Below are positions 1 to 8,481 of a stretch of DNA of 64,000 nt, one piece after another (the first letter of the stretch is position 1; every line of letters begins with the position of its first letter). The DNA is taken from positions 1 through 64,000 of the forward strand of contig PLXT01000052.1 of assembly GCA_003151535.1 (NCBI GenBank), read 5' to 3'. This DNA comes from Methanobacterium sp. (GTDB lineage: Archaea; Methanobacteriota; Methanobacteria; Methanobacteriales; Methanobacteriaceae). The notes beneath the pieces were generated by a model. That model did no database searches. It was given only the letters and a program-made list of their open reading frames with translations, and had not been told where the DNA came from. The translations under genes were made by a program, and so were the position numbers.

Positions 1-2
1 CC

Positions 3-107
3 ATATTAAACCAACTAATAAGGATTTTCGATATAAATAAAGGTGACTATACCAATACAATATTAAAAAAATATTTACTTTATGATAATATTGACTGGAT
101 TTTATAA
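3..107 (+). CDS. C-terminal end of an upstream protein (partial)
   Basis: An open frame enters from the left edge and stops at a TAA ending at 107, overlapping the next gene by 26 bases. The 34 visible residues end in YLLYDNIDWIL, a plausible protein tail in keeping with the overlapping gene style of this cassette. There is too little sequence to assign a family. It could be chance, since a second short frame also stops near position 40. Confidence 0.35.
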   Translation: MLNQLIRIFDINKGDYTNTILKKYLLYDNIDWIL

Positions 108-804
108 TGCAGAAGACTTTGTAGAAAAAAGCCTTGGGTCTATCATGGGTCAAAATCATAAAGATTTTACTTGTTATATAACACATGATATGTCAACTGA
201 CAATTCAGTTAATATCGTAAAAGAAATGATTGCGAATGACAGTAGGTTTATTTTATTTGATAACTACGAAAAGAAACTGTATCAAGCAGGTAATTTTGAT
301 ATGAGCATTAGAAATAACCCAAACATTAAGGATGACGATGTATGTATTGAAGTTGACGGAGATGACTGGCTTCCAGATGCAAATGTTTTTACAAGAATTA
401 ATAACACGTACTCTGACCCAAACGTTTGGATTGCTAATGGTAGTTTTAGATACTCAAGTGGACATCAAGGGTTTGCTAAACCACAATCAAATTTTAAGAC
501 GTTAAGAAGAGATCAATTTACAGCCTCACATATTAGGACTTGGAAGGCATTTCTTTGGCGTAAAATTAAACCAGAGGATCTGAGGGATAGCAATAGTGAT
601 TATTGGCAATGGAGCGGTGATTTATGTTTTATGTTCCCAATGTTAGAAATGGCTGGGCCTGAGCATTATAAGTTTATGACTGAAATTAACTATACTTATA
701 ACGGTGAAAATCCTATAAATGAGCATAAAGTGGATATTGGTATGGTACAAGATCATGCCAAGCAAATAAGAAGTAAACCTCCCTATCAAAGATTAATGTT
801 ATGA
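82..804 (+). CDS. Glycosyltransferase family 2 (GT-A fold)
   Basis: A 240-residue GT2-type transferase, expected to move a sugar from a nucleotide donor. The N-terminus has the usual beta strand MIILTGFYNAEDF and a THDMSTDNS segment. DGDDW at residues 92-97 is the DxD-type metal and nucleotide-sugar site. There is no membrane segment, so it probably acts in the cytoplasm. It is the first complete gene of the sugar cassette, and its stop overlaps the next start (ATGA at 801-804), suggesting translational coupling. Acceptor and sugar are unknown. Confidence 0.85.
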   Translation: MIILTGFYNAEDFVEKSLGSIMGQNHKDFTCYITHDMSTDNSVNIVKEMIANDSRFILFDNYEKKLYQAGNFDMSIRNNPNIKDDDVCIEVDGDDWLPDANVFTRINNTYSDPNVWIANGSFRYSSGHQGFAKPQSNFKTLRRDQFTASHIRTWKAFLWRKIKPEDLRDSNSDYWQWSGDLCFMFPMLEMAGPEHYKFMTEINYTYNGENPINEHKVDIGMVQDHAKQIRSKPPYQRLML

Positions 805-1568
805 TTTCATGTAAGCTACAAGGTGGGCTATGTAATCAAATGTTTCAAATAGCGGCAGCACATGCGTTAGCTTTAAGGAATAATGACGTTTCTGGTTTTA
901 ATATTGATGTATGCTATACCCCACAACAAGGTAATCCAGCAAATTATTATAAAAATAATATCTTTAAGAATATTAAAGATGTAAAAGGGTATCCTTTTAA
1001 AAATTATTATAATGAAACTGGGTTTGCATATCGAGAAATACCCTATAATGCAGATCTACTACTAAATGGTAGCTTTCAAAGCGACAAATTTTTTAAAGAT
1101 TTCAAAAATGAAATAATTAACTTATTTCATTTAGACCCCAATCATATCAATTTAATTAAAAAGGTTATAGGTTTCGGTAGTAGACCATATACAGCAGTTC
1201 ATGTTAGACGCGGGGATTATTTAAACAACCCCAGTTTTCACCAACCATGCGATATTCAATACTTTAATAGGGCAATGGAAATAATTGGCGAAAGTAACTT
1301 CATTTTCCTTTCCGATGATATGGATTGGGTTAAAACAAATTTCTCAGGGAATAACATAATATACTCGCCATTTACTGATGATCTTTCGGATTTTTTATTA
1401 ATGACAATTTGTGACAACAATATAATAGCCAATAGCTCTTTCAGTTGGTGGGGTGCTTACCTTAACAGTACACCAGATAATAAAGTTATAGCACCTATAC
1501 AATGGTTTGGACCATCAGGACATCAGGACACACAAGATGTTATACCTGAAAATTGGTTAAAAATATAG
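801..1568 (+). CDS. Alpha-1,2-fucosyltransferase-like protein (GT11)
   Basis: 255 residues with the hallmarks of GT11: N-terminal QGGLCNQMFQIAAAHALA, then GSFQSDKFF, HVRRGDY (the conserved basic GDP-fucose-binding motif), FLSDDMDWV and the C-terminal NSSFSWWGAYLN. Length is near the family's usual 270-300. Family members transfer fucose from GDP-fucose. It follows the GT2 gene with a 4-base overlap and overlaps the longest possible start of the next gene, so it belongs to one polycistronic cassette. The true donor may differ, as phage GT11 proteins are little studied. Confidence 0.88.
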   Translation: MISCKLQGGLCNQMFQIAAAHALALRNNDVSGFNIDVCYTPQQGNPANYYKNNIFKNIKDVKGYPFKNYYNETGFAYREIPYNADLLLNGSFQSDKFFKDFKNEIINLFHLDPNHINLIKKVIGFGSRPYTAVHVRRGDYLNNPSFHQPCDIQYFNRAMEIIGESNFIFLSDDMDWVKTNFSGNNIIYSPFTDDLSDFLLMTICDNNIIANSSFSWWGAYLNSTPDNKVIAPIQWFGPSGHQDTQDVIPENWLKI

Positions 1569-1618
1569 CTCATTTACTTTACAATATTATAAGAAATAGA
1601 TATCTTATAATAAAATCT

Positions 1619-2917
1619 ATGGATAATATAAACGACATTCTTAAAACTCTAGAAGAATACCTTAAAGTAAATAAGCCCAAGTATCTATATAATCAATCTT
1701 TTGTACCAGGGATTAGCCAAGTTTTGTATTCAGGCCCATATTGGGATGAAAGGGAGATAATGGCTGCAATGACAACATTTATTACAGGTAAATGGGTTGT
1801 TGCTGGTGAGAATGTTCACAAGTTTGAAAGCGCCTTCTCAAAAATGTTCGGAACTAAATATTCGCATATGGTTAATTCTGGTAGCTCAGCGAATTTAGTA
1901 CTAATAGCTGCGTTAAAGAAATACTTTGGATGGAAAGACGGCGACGAAATTATTGTATCACCTGTTGGGTTCCCAACAACAATTTCAGCAATTGTTCAAA
2001 ACGGCTTAAAACCAGTATTTGTAGATATTGAATATAAAACACTAAACTTTGATGTTAAGTTAATCGAAAATAAAATCACCTCAAGAACAGTGGGGATATT
2101 CGTTTCTCCTGTTTTAGGAAATCCTCCAGATATGGATTTTATTGAAAAGTTATCGATACAATATAATTTTAAAGTTATAGGGGATAGTTGTGATAGCATG
2201 GGTACAAAATGGAATAATAAACATTTATCCGACTATTACGTTGCTTCATCATATTCTTTCTATCCAGCACACCACATATCAACTGGAGAGGGTGGAATGA
2301 TTTCAACAAATATTGAAGAGTTAAAAAAATTATTTGTTAGTTTTTCTTGGTGGGGTCGCGATTGTTATTGTGTTGGCTCAGCAAATTTATTATCATGTGG
2401 AACATGCGGAAATAGATTTGATAAGTGGTTAGACACATACGATGGTATTATTGACCATAAATATATTTTTACAACCATGGGTTATAACCTAAAGCCTATG
2501 GATTTACAAGGATCAATAGGGTTGGTACAATTAAGCAAATTCGAAGAAATTGATAGGAAAAGGAAACAAAGTAAATCCACAATTGAAGCTATAGTCCTAA
2601 ACTATGTATTAGGGTTGAAAGGTGTAACGGTTTTAGATAACTCAGATACTTGCTGGTTTGGTACCCCATTTATTTGTGAGGATAAAATTTTAAAAGATAG
2701 GTTGGTGGCATTTTTAGAAGTGAATAAAATACAAACGAGAAATTATTTCGCTGGTAATATTTTATTACATCCAGCGTATGAACATTTGGATGATTATAAA
2801 AATTATCCTAACGCAAATGATGTACTTAATAAAATATTTTTTTTGGGCGCAGCACCACACTATGATAATAATGTTTTTGAGTATGTAGAAAACGTAATGA
2901 AGACATGGAAAAATTAA
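1619..2917 (+). CDS. RfbH/E1-type NDP-4-keto-6-deoxyhexose 3-dehydrase
   Basis: 432 residues from the ATG at 1619; an in-frame ATG at 1553 would add 22 residues and overlap the previous gene. It has the DegT/DnrJ aminotransferase fold, but the PLP lysine is replaced by histidine in FYPAHHISTGEGG (H218/H219), the mark of 3-dehydrases such as E1 (RfbH/DdhC). Cysteines C191, C249, C251 and C260 give C-X57-C-X1-C-X8-C, almost the C-X57-C-X-C-X7-C [2Fe-2S] motif known from E1. Family role: removal of the C3 hydroxyl in 3,6-dideoxyhexose synthesis, with a separate reductase. No obvious E3 reductase is seen here, so a host partner may be used. Confidence 0.9.
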   Translation: MDNINDILKTLEEYLKVNKPKYLYNQSFVPGISQVLYSGPYWDEREIMAAMTTFITGKWVVAGENVHKFESAFSKMFGTKYSHMVNSGSSANLVLIAALKKYFGWKDGDEIIVSPVGFPTTISAIVQNGLKPVFVDIEYKTLNFDVKLIENKITSRTVGIFVSPVLGNPPDMDFIEKLSIQYNFKVIGDSCDSMGTKWNNKHLSDYYVASSYSFYPAHHISTGEGGMISTNIEELKKLFVSFSWWGRDCYCVGSANLLSCGTCGNRFDKWLDTYDGIIDHKYIFTTMGYNLKPMDLQGSIGLVQLSKFEEIDRKRKQSKSTIEAIVLNYVLGLKGVTVLDNSDTCWFGTPFICEDKILKDRLVAFLEVNKIQTRNYFAGNILLHPAYEHLDDYKNYPNANDVLNKIFFLGAAPHYDNNVFEYVENVMKTWKN

Positions 2918-4287
2918 AAATTTTAGTACTGGGCGATGGACTTTTAGGTAGTGAGCTAGTTAAACAAACTGGCTGGGATTATATTTCAAGAAAAAAGGAT
3001 AATTTTAATATTAACGATTTTAATAGCACAATACCATTACATTATAATGTAATAATAAATTGCATTGCACATACAGACACATACTCAATCGAAAAGGATC
3101 TTCATTGGCAAACAAACTATGTTTTTGTAGACAAATTAATTAGTTTTTGTAATGATAATAATATTAAGCTGGTTCATATCTCAACCGATTATTTGTATTC
3201 AAATTCAATACCCAATGCGTCAGAAAATGACGTACCTGTACATCTTAAAACTTGGTACGGATATACTAAACTATTGGGAGATGGATTAGTACAGTTAAAA
3301 TCTAAAAACTACCTCATAATCAGGTGTTCTCATAAACCCAACCCATTTCCTTATCAAAAGGCGTGGAACGACCAAATTGGGAACTTTGACTATGTTGATG
3401 AGATTGGTCGCATTATAATAGATATGGTCAACAACAGCCTAGAAGGACTCTATAACGTGGGTACAGAAACAAAGTCTATCCTTGACTTAGCATCGAAGAC
3501 CAATGTTGTTGAATCGGTGCCAGCCCCAAAGCATGTACCTAAAAATATTACAATGGATTTAAATAAGTTTAAGAAAAATATGGCCGATGCATATAATCCA
3601 TTTTTTTCCGTTGCTATACCCACATATGGCTACAATGGCAGAGGCGTTGAATTCTTAGAGTTCAGCTTAGAAAAGCTTATGAATCAAACCTTTAAAGATT
3701 TTGAAGTTATATTATCTGATCATAGTACTGATAATACTATAAAGAATGTTTATGATAAGTGGGCAAGCATTTTAAATATTAAGTATTACAAAAATGAATA
3801 TGGGCGAGGTATCATATCACCAAATATAAATAATGCTATGAGATTTTGTAAAGGTGCGTGGATTAAAGTATTATTTCAAGATGATTTCCTGTATGATGAT
3901 AATTCATTACGCATTCAAGCAGATATATTAATGGCTAATCCAAATACTAAATGGGCTATGACTACTTTTTATCATAGTAATGATGGATTTAATTTTTATA
4001 GATTATTTTATCCTCATTGGAATGATTTAATCTGGACAGGAAATAATACAATGGGCTGCCCAAGCGGAATGACTATTAAAAATGAAAATTTGACGTTTTT
4101 TAACGAAGGCTTAAATTGGTTGATGGATGTAGATTATTATAAACGTATGTTTGATATACATGGTAAACCATTAATAATTAATGATATCACCTATGTAAAC
4201 AGAACATGGGGAGAAAGATTAACCGACACAATTGGTGAAGACTTGAAGAAACGAGAATTTGAAATGTTAAAAAAACGATATGCTTGA
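2905..4287 (+). CDS. Fusion: RmlD-like SDR reductase + GT2 glycosyltransferase
   Basis: 460 residues with two enzymes in one chain. Residues 1-205 are an RmlD-like extended SDR: VLGDGLLGSE (8-17) for NAD(P) binding, HISTDYLY (91-98) and the catalytic Y118-G-Y-T-K122. From about residue 233 a GT2 domain follows, with FSVAIPTYGYNGRG, the donor-site segment LSDHSTDNT and FQDDF as the metal-site motif. It overlaps the RfbH gene by 13 bases and the next gene by 8. The SDR may reduce the keto sugar made by its neighbours and pass it to the attached transferase; this channelling is inference. Confidence 0.85.
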   Translation: MEKLKILVLGDGLLGSELVKQTGWDYISRKKDNFNINDFNSTIPLHYNVIINCIAHTDTYSIEKDLHWQTNYVFVDKLISFCNDNNIKLVHISTDYLYSNSIPNASENDVPVHLKTWYGYTKLLGDGLVQLKSKNYLIIRCSHKPNPFPYQKAWNDQIGNFDYVDEIGRIIIDMVNNSLEGLYNVGTETKSILDLASKTNVVESVPAPKHVPKNITMDLNKFKKNMADAYNPFFSVAIPTYGYNGRGVEFLEFSLEKLMNQTFKDFEVILSDHSTDNTIKNVYDKWASILNIKYYKNEYGRGIISPNINNAMRFCKGAWIKVLFQDDFLYDDNSLRIQADILMANPNTKWAMTTFYHSNDGFNFYRLFYPHWNDLIWTGNNTMGCPSGMTIKNENLTFFNEGLNWLMDVDYYKRMFDIHGKPLIINDITYVNRTWGERLTDTIGEDLKKREFEMLKKRYA

Positions 4288-4939
4288 TTTAAAAAATGTT
4301 ACATTAATTGCATTAACATCGGTTAAAATACCACAAACAATTAATGCTTTAGAATACAGTAAAAAGGATATAAATTTTGGGGCTGTTAAATTAGTGTCTG
4401 ATATCAAACCAGATAATTTGCCGTATGATATTATATATGAATATGCCCCTAAAATGTCTAACATTGACGAATGGAATTATGCTGCAATATATGAGCTTGG
4501 TAAACATGTAGACACGGATTTCGCAATTTTAATACATGACGATGGTTTTATTGTAAATCATAGCTCATGGAGACAAGAATTTTTAGAATATGATTATATT
4601 GGAGCGCCATGGCCAATGCCAAGAGATAATTTTTCATATCGTGATATAAACAATAATTTAATAAGGGTTGGTAATAGCGTGTCAATTAGAAGTAAAAAAC
4701 TAATTGATCTACCCAACCAACTAAATTTAGAATGGAAACCTTTCCATGGATTTTATAATGAGGATGGGTTTATTTGTGTTAATTATAGACACGTATATCT
4801 AGAACACGGTATGAAGTTCGCGGATATTGATGTTGCTAAATATTTTTCCCACGAAGTTATGATACCTGAAACCCAAGGTATTAAACCATTTGCGTTTCAT
4901 AGGCATTTTGGTACCAATAGTAAATTTCCAAAGTTTTAA
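4280..4939 (+). CDS. DUF5672-type putative glycosyltransferase
   Basis: 219 residues. The DUF5672 pattern is visible: LIHDDGFIV, DYIGAPWPMP, then RVGNSVSIRSKKL and FYNEDGFICV, ending in AFHRHFG. The family is treated as GT-A-like because of the HDD motif and is often found in polysaccharide loci. The donor is unknown. It overlaps the preceding fusion gene by 8 bases and is followed two bases later by the next gene, so it is part of the same operon. Confidence 0.75.
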   Translation: MLDLKNVTLIALTSVKIPQTINALEYSKKDINFGAVKLVSDIKPDNLPYDIIYEYAPKMSNIDEWNYAAIYELGKHVDTDFAILIHDDGFIVNHSSWRQEFLEYDYIGAPWPMPRDNFSYRDINNNLIRVGNSVSIRSKKLIDLPNQLNLEWKPFHGFYNEDGFICVNYRHVYLEHGMKFADIDVAKYFSHEVMIPETQGIKPFAFHRHFGTNSKFPKF

Positions 4940-4941
4940 AT

Positions 4942-5916
4942 ATGAATATATTAGATCCCACATATATAAGAGATAATTGTGATTTTTCATTCGGTGATCA
5001 ATCAGGTATGGGAATTTTGGGGGGTTATATGAAACCTGCTAATATTAAAAATGAAGAGTTTATTAAAAAATATAATGAATTACGTGGTATTAAAAAATAT
5101 ATGACGCTTTTCATTGACAACATAAGACTATACTATAGAGATAATATTAAAAATACTGCAACTGAAAATAACAATCAACGTGCGTTTGATTTTAAAGTTT
5201 TTAGACTTAAAGAGTTATGGGCCAACAACGATTTATTAAAGCTTTGTAGTCAATTACCAGACATGAATTTTGTTATTTTTACAGGGTTTGAAGACAACTG
5301 CATTGATGATCAAATTTTCGATAAAATACCCCCAAATGTTTTAGCTATATATGCCTCAAATGCTATATCATTTGGTGGAAAGGTTCATCCAATACCATAT
5401 GGTGTTCAACGTAAGCTTTATATAGACGATTATAGACATGAGGTTATAAAGTCATTATTAGATTATGAAGTACAACCTAAAAGCTTACTGTATATAAATC
5501 ATAATACTGGTAATAATATTAGAAGAGTTGGTATCAATCAATACTTTGAACAATTTGAATGGGCGACAATCGAAGCTCCAATATCAATAAGTAGCGAAGT
5601 ATACAAACGGTATTTATTGAACATTAAAAACCATAAGTTTATGATATGCCCAGATGGTAACGCAATTGGTTGCGAATGTTCCAGAGATTGGGAGGTATTA
5701 TACATGCGTAGAGTCCCAATAGTTAAACGCAGTGATTACTTGGAATACATGTTTAAGGATTTTCCAGTTTTATTCGTTGATAATTTTACAGATGTAACAC
5801 AGGAACTATTAAAAAGTAACGAATACCTCTTCCAAGAAGCACTGGCAATAGATATAAATAAGTTAGATATTAAATTCATTTATGATAAAATAATAAATGA
5901 ATTAGAGAAGTTTTAA
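4942..5916 (+). CDS. Exostosin-like (GT47-type) putative glycosyltransferase
   Basis: 324 residues. The C-terminal half has the pattern seen in exostosin-like and related GT-B proteins: HKFMICPDGNAIGCECSRDW, then YMRRVPIVKRSDY and FPVLFVDNF, a nucleotide-sugar-binding C-lobe with an acidic residue before the choice of a single target. The N-terminal half (YYRDNIKNTATENN...) is not recognised. There is no signal peptide. It lies between two other putative transferases. The family call rests on this C-lobe alone. Confidence 0.6.
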   Translation: MNILDPTYIRDNCDFSFGDQSGMGILGGYMKPANIKNEEFIKKYNELRGIKKYMTLFIDNIRLYYRDNIKNTATENNNQRAFDFKVFRLKELWANNDLLKLCSQLPDMNFVIFTGFEDNCIDDQIFDKIPPNVLAIYASNAISFGGKVHPIPYGVQRKLYIDDYRHEVIKSLLDYEVQPKSLLYINHNTGNNIRRVGINQYFEQFEWATIEAPISISSEVYKRYLLNIKNHKFMICPDGNAIGCECSRDWEVLYMRRVPIVKRSDYLEYMFKDFPVLFVDNFTDVTQELLKSNEYLFQEALAIDINKLDIKFIYDKIINELEKF

Positions 5917-5917
5917 T

Positions 5918-6604
5918 ATGGTAAAAGATATAGTTATTGCAGCATATGATAAAAATTTAGATTGGTTAAATAATCTAAATAATGATGTACATAAACATAT
6001 ATACAGAAAGGGTAATATATTATCATTACAAAATAATGAAACGCTAATAGAACCAAATATTGGTAGATGTGTCCACACATTTTTTCACCATATTTATACT
6101 AATTATGATAATCTTGCTGACTACACTTTTTTTGGGCAAGATTATCCGTTTGACCACTGGGAGGACATTGTTAATGTTGTAAATGGTGATGAAACTACAT
6201 TTGAGAATAGAGCACAGCTAAAAATTGGTGGGTATTATGGGTATCATTTTAACACTATTAAAATACCCAGCGCTATGGGTGGAATTATGTGGACACTGGA
6301 CCCAACATCTCATCATGGAAGTGGAAATATATTGAAATGTCTTAGTAATGGTATGCCACAGGATCATAATCCAAATATTAATGTAGATCATTACTGGGGG
6401 ATTCTTTTTGACGAATCTCCTCCACCTATATATGAGTTTATTCCTGGTGGACATTTTGGTGTTTCAAAATCACACGCTCATTTAAGAAGCAGAGAATTTT
6501 ATAAAACTATATTAAAATTACTTTCTGAAAATGCTAATAGTCCTTGGAATATAGAGCGTTTAGAATGCTATATTTTTAACCCAAAATATAAATCAAAAAA
6601 ATAA
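5918..6604 (+). CDS. DUF3431-type putative glycosyltransferase
   Basis: 228 residues matching the DUF3431 layout: DIVIAAYDKNLDWL, IYRKGN, NIGRCVHTFFHHI, NYDNLADYTFFGQDYPFDHW, and a late GGHFGVSKSHAHLRSREFY. Proteins of this family are predicted to be transferase-like and occur in glycan gene clusters; no reaction has been settled to my knowledge. It starts one base after the preceding stop. A 38-base AT-rich gap with no clear signal follows it. Confidence 0.72.
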   Translation: MVKDIVIAAYDKNLDWLNNLNNDVHKHIYRKGNILSLQNNETLIEPNIGRCVHTFFHHIYTNYDNLADYTFFGQDYPFDHWEDIVNVVNGDETTFENRAQLKIGGYYGYHFNTIKIPSAMGGIMWTLDPTSHHGSGNILKCLSNGMPQDHNPNINVDHYWGILFDESPPPIYEFIPGGHFGVSKSHAHLRSREFYKTILKLLSENANSPWNIERLECYIFNPKYKSKK

Positions 6605-6642
6605 GAATATATTATTAAAAACGATTAATTATTTAAACGAAT

Positions 6643-7557
6643 ATGCTGACAACTAACTTAACTGGCAACTTAGGTAATCATATATCACAACTTATGGTGT
6701 GTAGGGTTATTGCTGAAAAATTGGGATATGAATGGGGCGTAAATTCATCACCAAGCTATGATTATCATAACGGAGCTAATCAAATGTATTTTATGAATGT
6801 TGATTTTGGAAAACCAATTAATGATATTGTAAACGAATTTCATGAAAAATGGTTAACATACGATCATAATGGGCGTATTATTAATATTACAATGTTAGAT
6901 AAACGTATATATGAAATTTCTGATAATACTAGACTTATTGGATATAATGGTGCATATGGCGGAATTTATCAATCTGAAGATTATTTTATTGAACGAAAGG
7001 ACGACATAAAAAAATGGTTAACTATTAAAGAAGAATATTCGGTAGAATATGATAAAAAATTATCTGAAATGGGTATAACGCTTGATAATAACACCTGCGT
7101 TATTAATTTTAGGGGTGGCGAATATAGGAATATTCCACATGTTTTAATGAGAAAAGAATATTGGAGAGACGCAATTAATCACATGCTGGTTATAAACCCT
7201 AACATGAAATTTTTGGTAATAACTGATGATGTACAATGTGCAAGTCTTTTTATGCCGTTTAAAATCCAAGCAGTACACATAGATATCGGATTTGATTTTT
7301 ATGTTGTTAACCAAGCTAAATGGTTAATAATATCCAATAGTAGTTTTGGTTGGTGGGCAGCATGGCTTAACGATAAAACCAACAAAATAATCGCACCTAA
7401 GTATTGGGCCAGTGGAAATATTAGTGATGGGTATTGGGGTATTGGAGATGCTTATACCCAAGGCTTTACTTATATGGATAGAAATGGTAAATTATTTGAT
7501 TATAATACATGTAAAGAAGAGGCATTACAGTATTATAAAGATAAAAATATAATATGA
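6643..7557 (+). CDS. Diverged GT11 fucosyltransferase-like protein
   Basis: 304 residues and a second GT11-like protein in the cassette. It keeps LTGNLGNHISQLMVCRVIAE at the N-terminus and ISNSSFGWWAAWLND near the C-terminus. The normally conserved HxRRGDY site reads NFRGGEY, so one arginine and the aspartate are changed. That could mean an altered donor or weak activity. It is not a recent copy of the first GT11 protein (801-1568), since the middle regions differ widely. It overlaps the next gene by 4 bases (ATGA). Confidence 0.72.
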   Translation: MLTTNLTGNLGNHISQLMVCRVIAEKLGYEWGVNSSPSYDYHNGANQMYFMNVDFGKPINDIVNEFHEKWLTYDHNGRIINITMLDKRIYEISDNTRLIGYNGAYGGIYQSEDYFIERKDDIKKWLTIKEEYSVEYDKKLSEMGITLDNNTCVINFRGGEYRNIPHVLMRKEYWRDAINHMLVINPNMKFLVITDDVQCASLFMPFKIQAVHIDIGFDFYVVNQAKWLIISNSSFGWWAAWLNDKTNKIIAPKYWASGNISDGYWGIGDAYTQGFTYMDRNGKLFDYNTCKEEALQYYKDKNII

Positions 7558-8477
7558 AAATTTTTGATGCGATTTTATTCTTTAATGAGCTAGATATACT
7601 AAATATAAGATTAACGCTTTTAGACCCATATGTTGATTATTTTATCATAAGTGAATGTGATAGTACTTTCTCTGGCCTACCAAAACCATTCTATTTTGAA
7701 GAGAATAAACACCTTTTTTCTAAGTTTTTAAATAAAATAATACACATTAAGAACTATAATTCTGTTAACACTAATTTAGTCGAAAACCCATATTCTGGTG
7801 AAAAGGCTGAATTATATGAGAATATTTTATTGCACTATAATAGAATTAAAAACACAGCACAAACTGATAATGGTAAAGAACATTGGTGCCGAGATTTCTT
7901 ACATCGTGAGTATACAAAACTAGGTATGGATATCTGCAATGATGAGGATATAATCTTGTTTAGTGATACGGATGAGATCCCAAATCCAGAAGTTTTAAAA
8001 AATATTAAAAATCTTGATCTAACCAAAAAGTATTGTTTATTACAGGATAATAATAACTACTATATAAATAATATTTCAAGCACAAACTGGCGTGGCAATA
8101 TAATAACGAATTTTCGTTATTTAAAAAATAAATCATTAAATGAACTAAGAGTAGTGTCTAGAAGACCAAGTTGTACTGAATTTACGTTTATTAATAACGC
8201 TGGTTGGCATCTATCGTTTATGGGTGGGCATGAAAGGATTCAGGAAAAAATAAAAAGTTACGGGCATCAGGAATTTAATAGGGAAGGCTATCTAAATAGT
8301 GTAAAAAATAATATTGAACAGAATAAAGATTTATTCTTTCGGACATCAACAACGTATAGAAGTGATACAGAAACATTTTATTTTGATAGCATGAAAACAG
8401 TTGATATTAATGGTTATATGCCTGAAAATATCGTTAGTCTAGTAAATTCAAAATACCCTTATTTAATAAAAAGATAA
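7554..8477 (+). CDS. GT17-type N-acetylglucosaminyltransferase-like protein
   Basis: 307 residues. The start KIFDAILFFNELDILNIRL, the FIISECDSTFSG segment, HREYTKLG and especially LFSDTDEIPNP match family GT17, whose studied members add a bisecting beta-1,4-GlcNAc to mannose. WHLSFMGG near the C-terminus is also typical. No membrane anchor is present, unlike eukaryotic members. The gene is coupled to the upstream GT11-like gene. The phage substrate is unknown. Confidence 0.82.
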   Translation: MKIFDAILFFNELDILNIRLTLLDPYVDYFIISECDSTFSGLPKPFYFEENKHLFSKFLNKIIHIKNYNSVNTNLVENPYSGEKAELYENILLHYNRIKNTAQTDNGKEHWCRDFLHREYTKLGMDICNDEDIILFSDTDEIPNPEVLKNIKNLDLTKKYCLLQDNNNYYINNISSTNWRGNIITNFRYLKNKSLNELRVVSRRPSCTEFTFINNAGWHLSFMGGHERIQEKIKSYGHQEFNREGYLNSVKNNIEQNKDLFFRTSTTYRSDTETFYFDSMKTVDINGYMPENIVSLVNSKYPYLIKR

Positions 8478-8481
8478 AATT

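Noticed and set aside
1553..1618. N-terminal extension of the RfbH-like protein
   Set aside because: The 22 extra residues overlap the GT11 gene and lack the family's start; ATG at 1619 is preferred.
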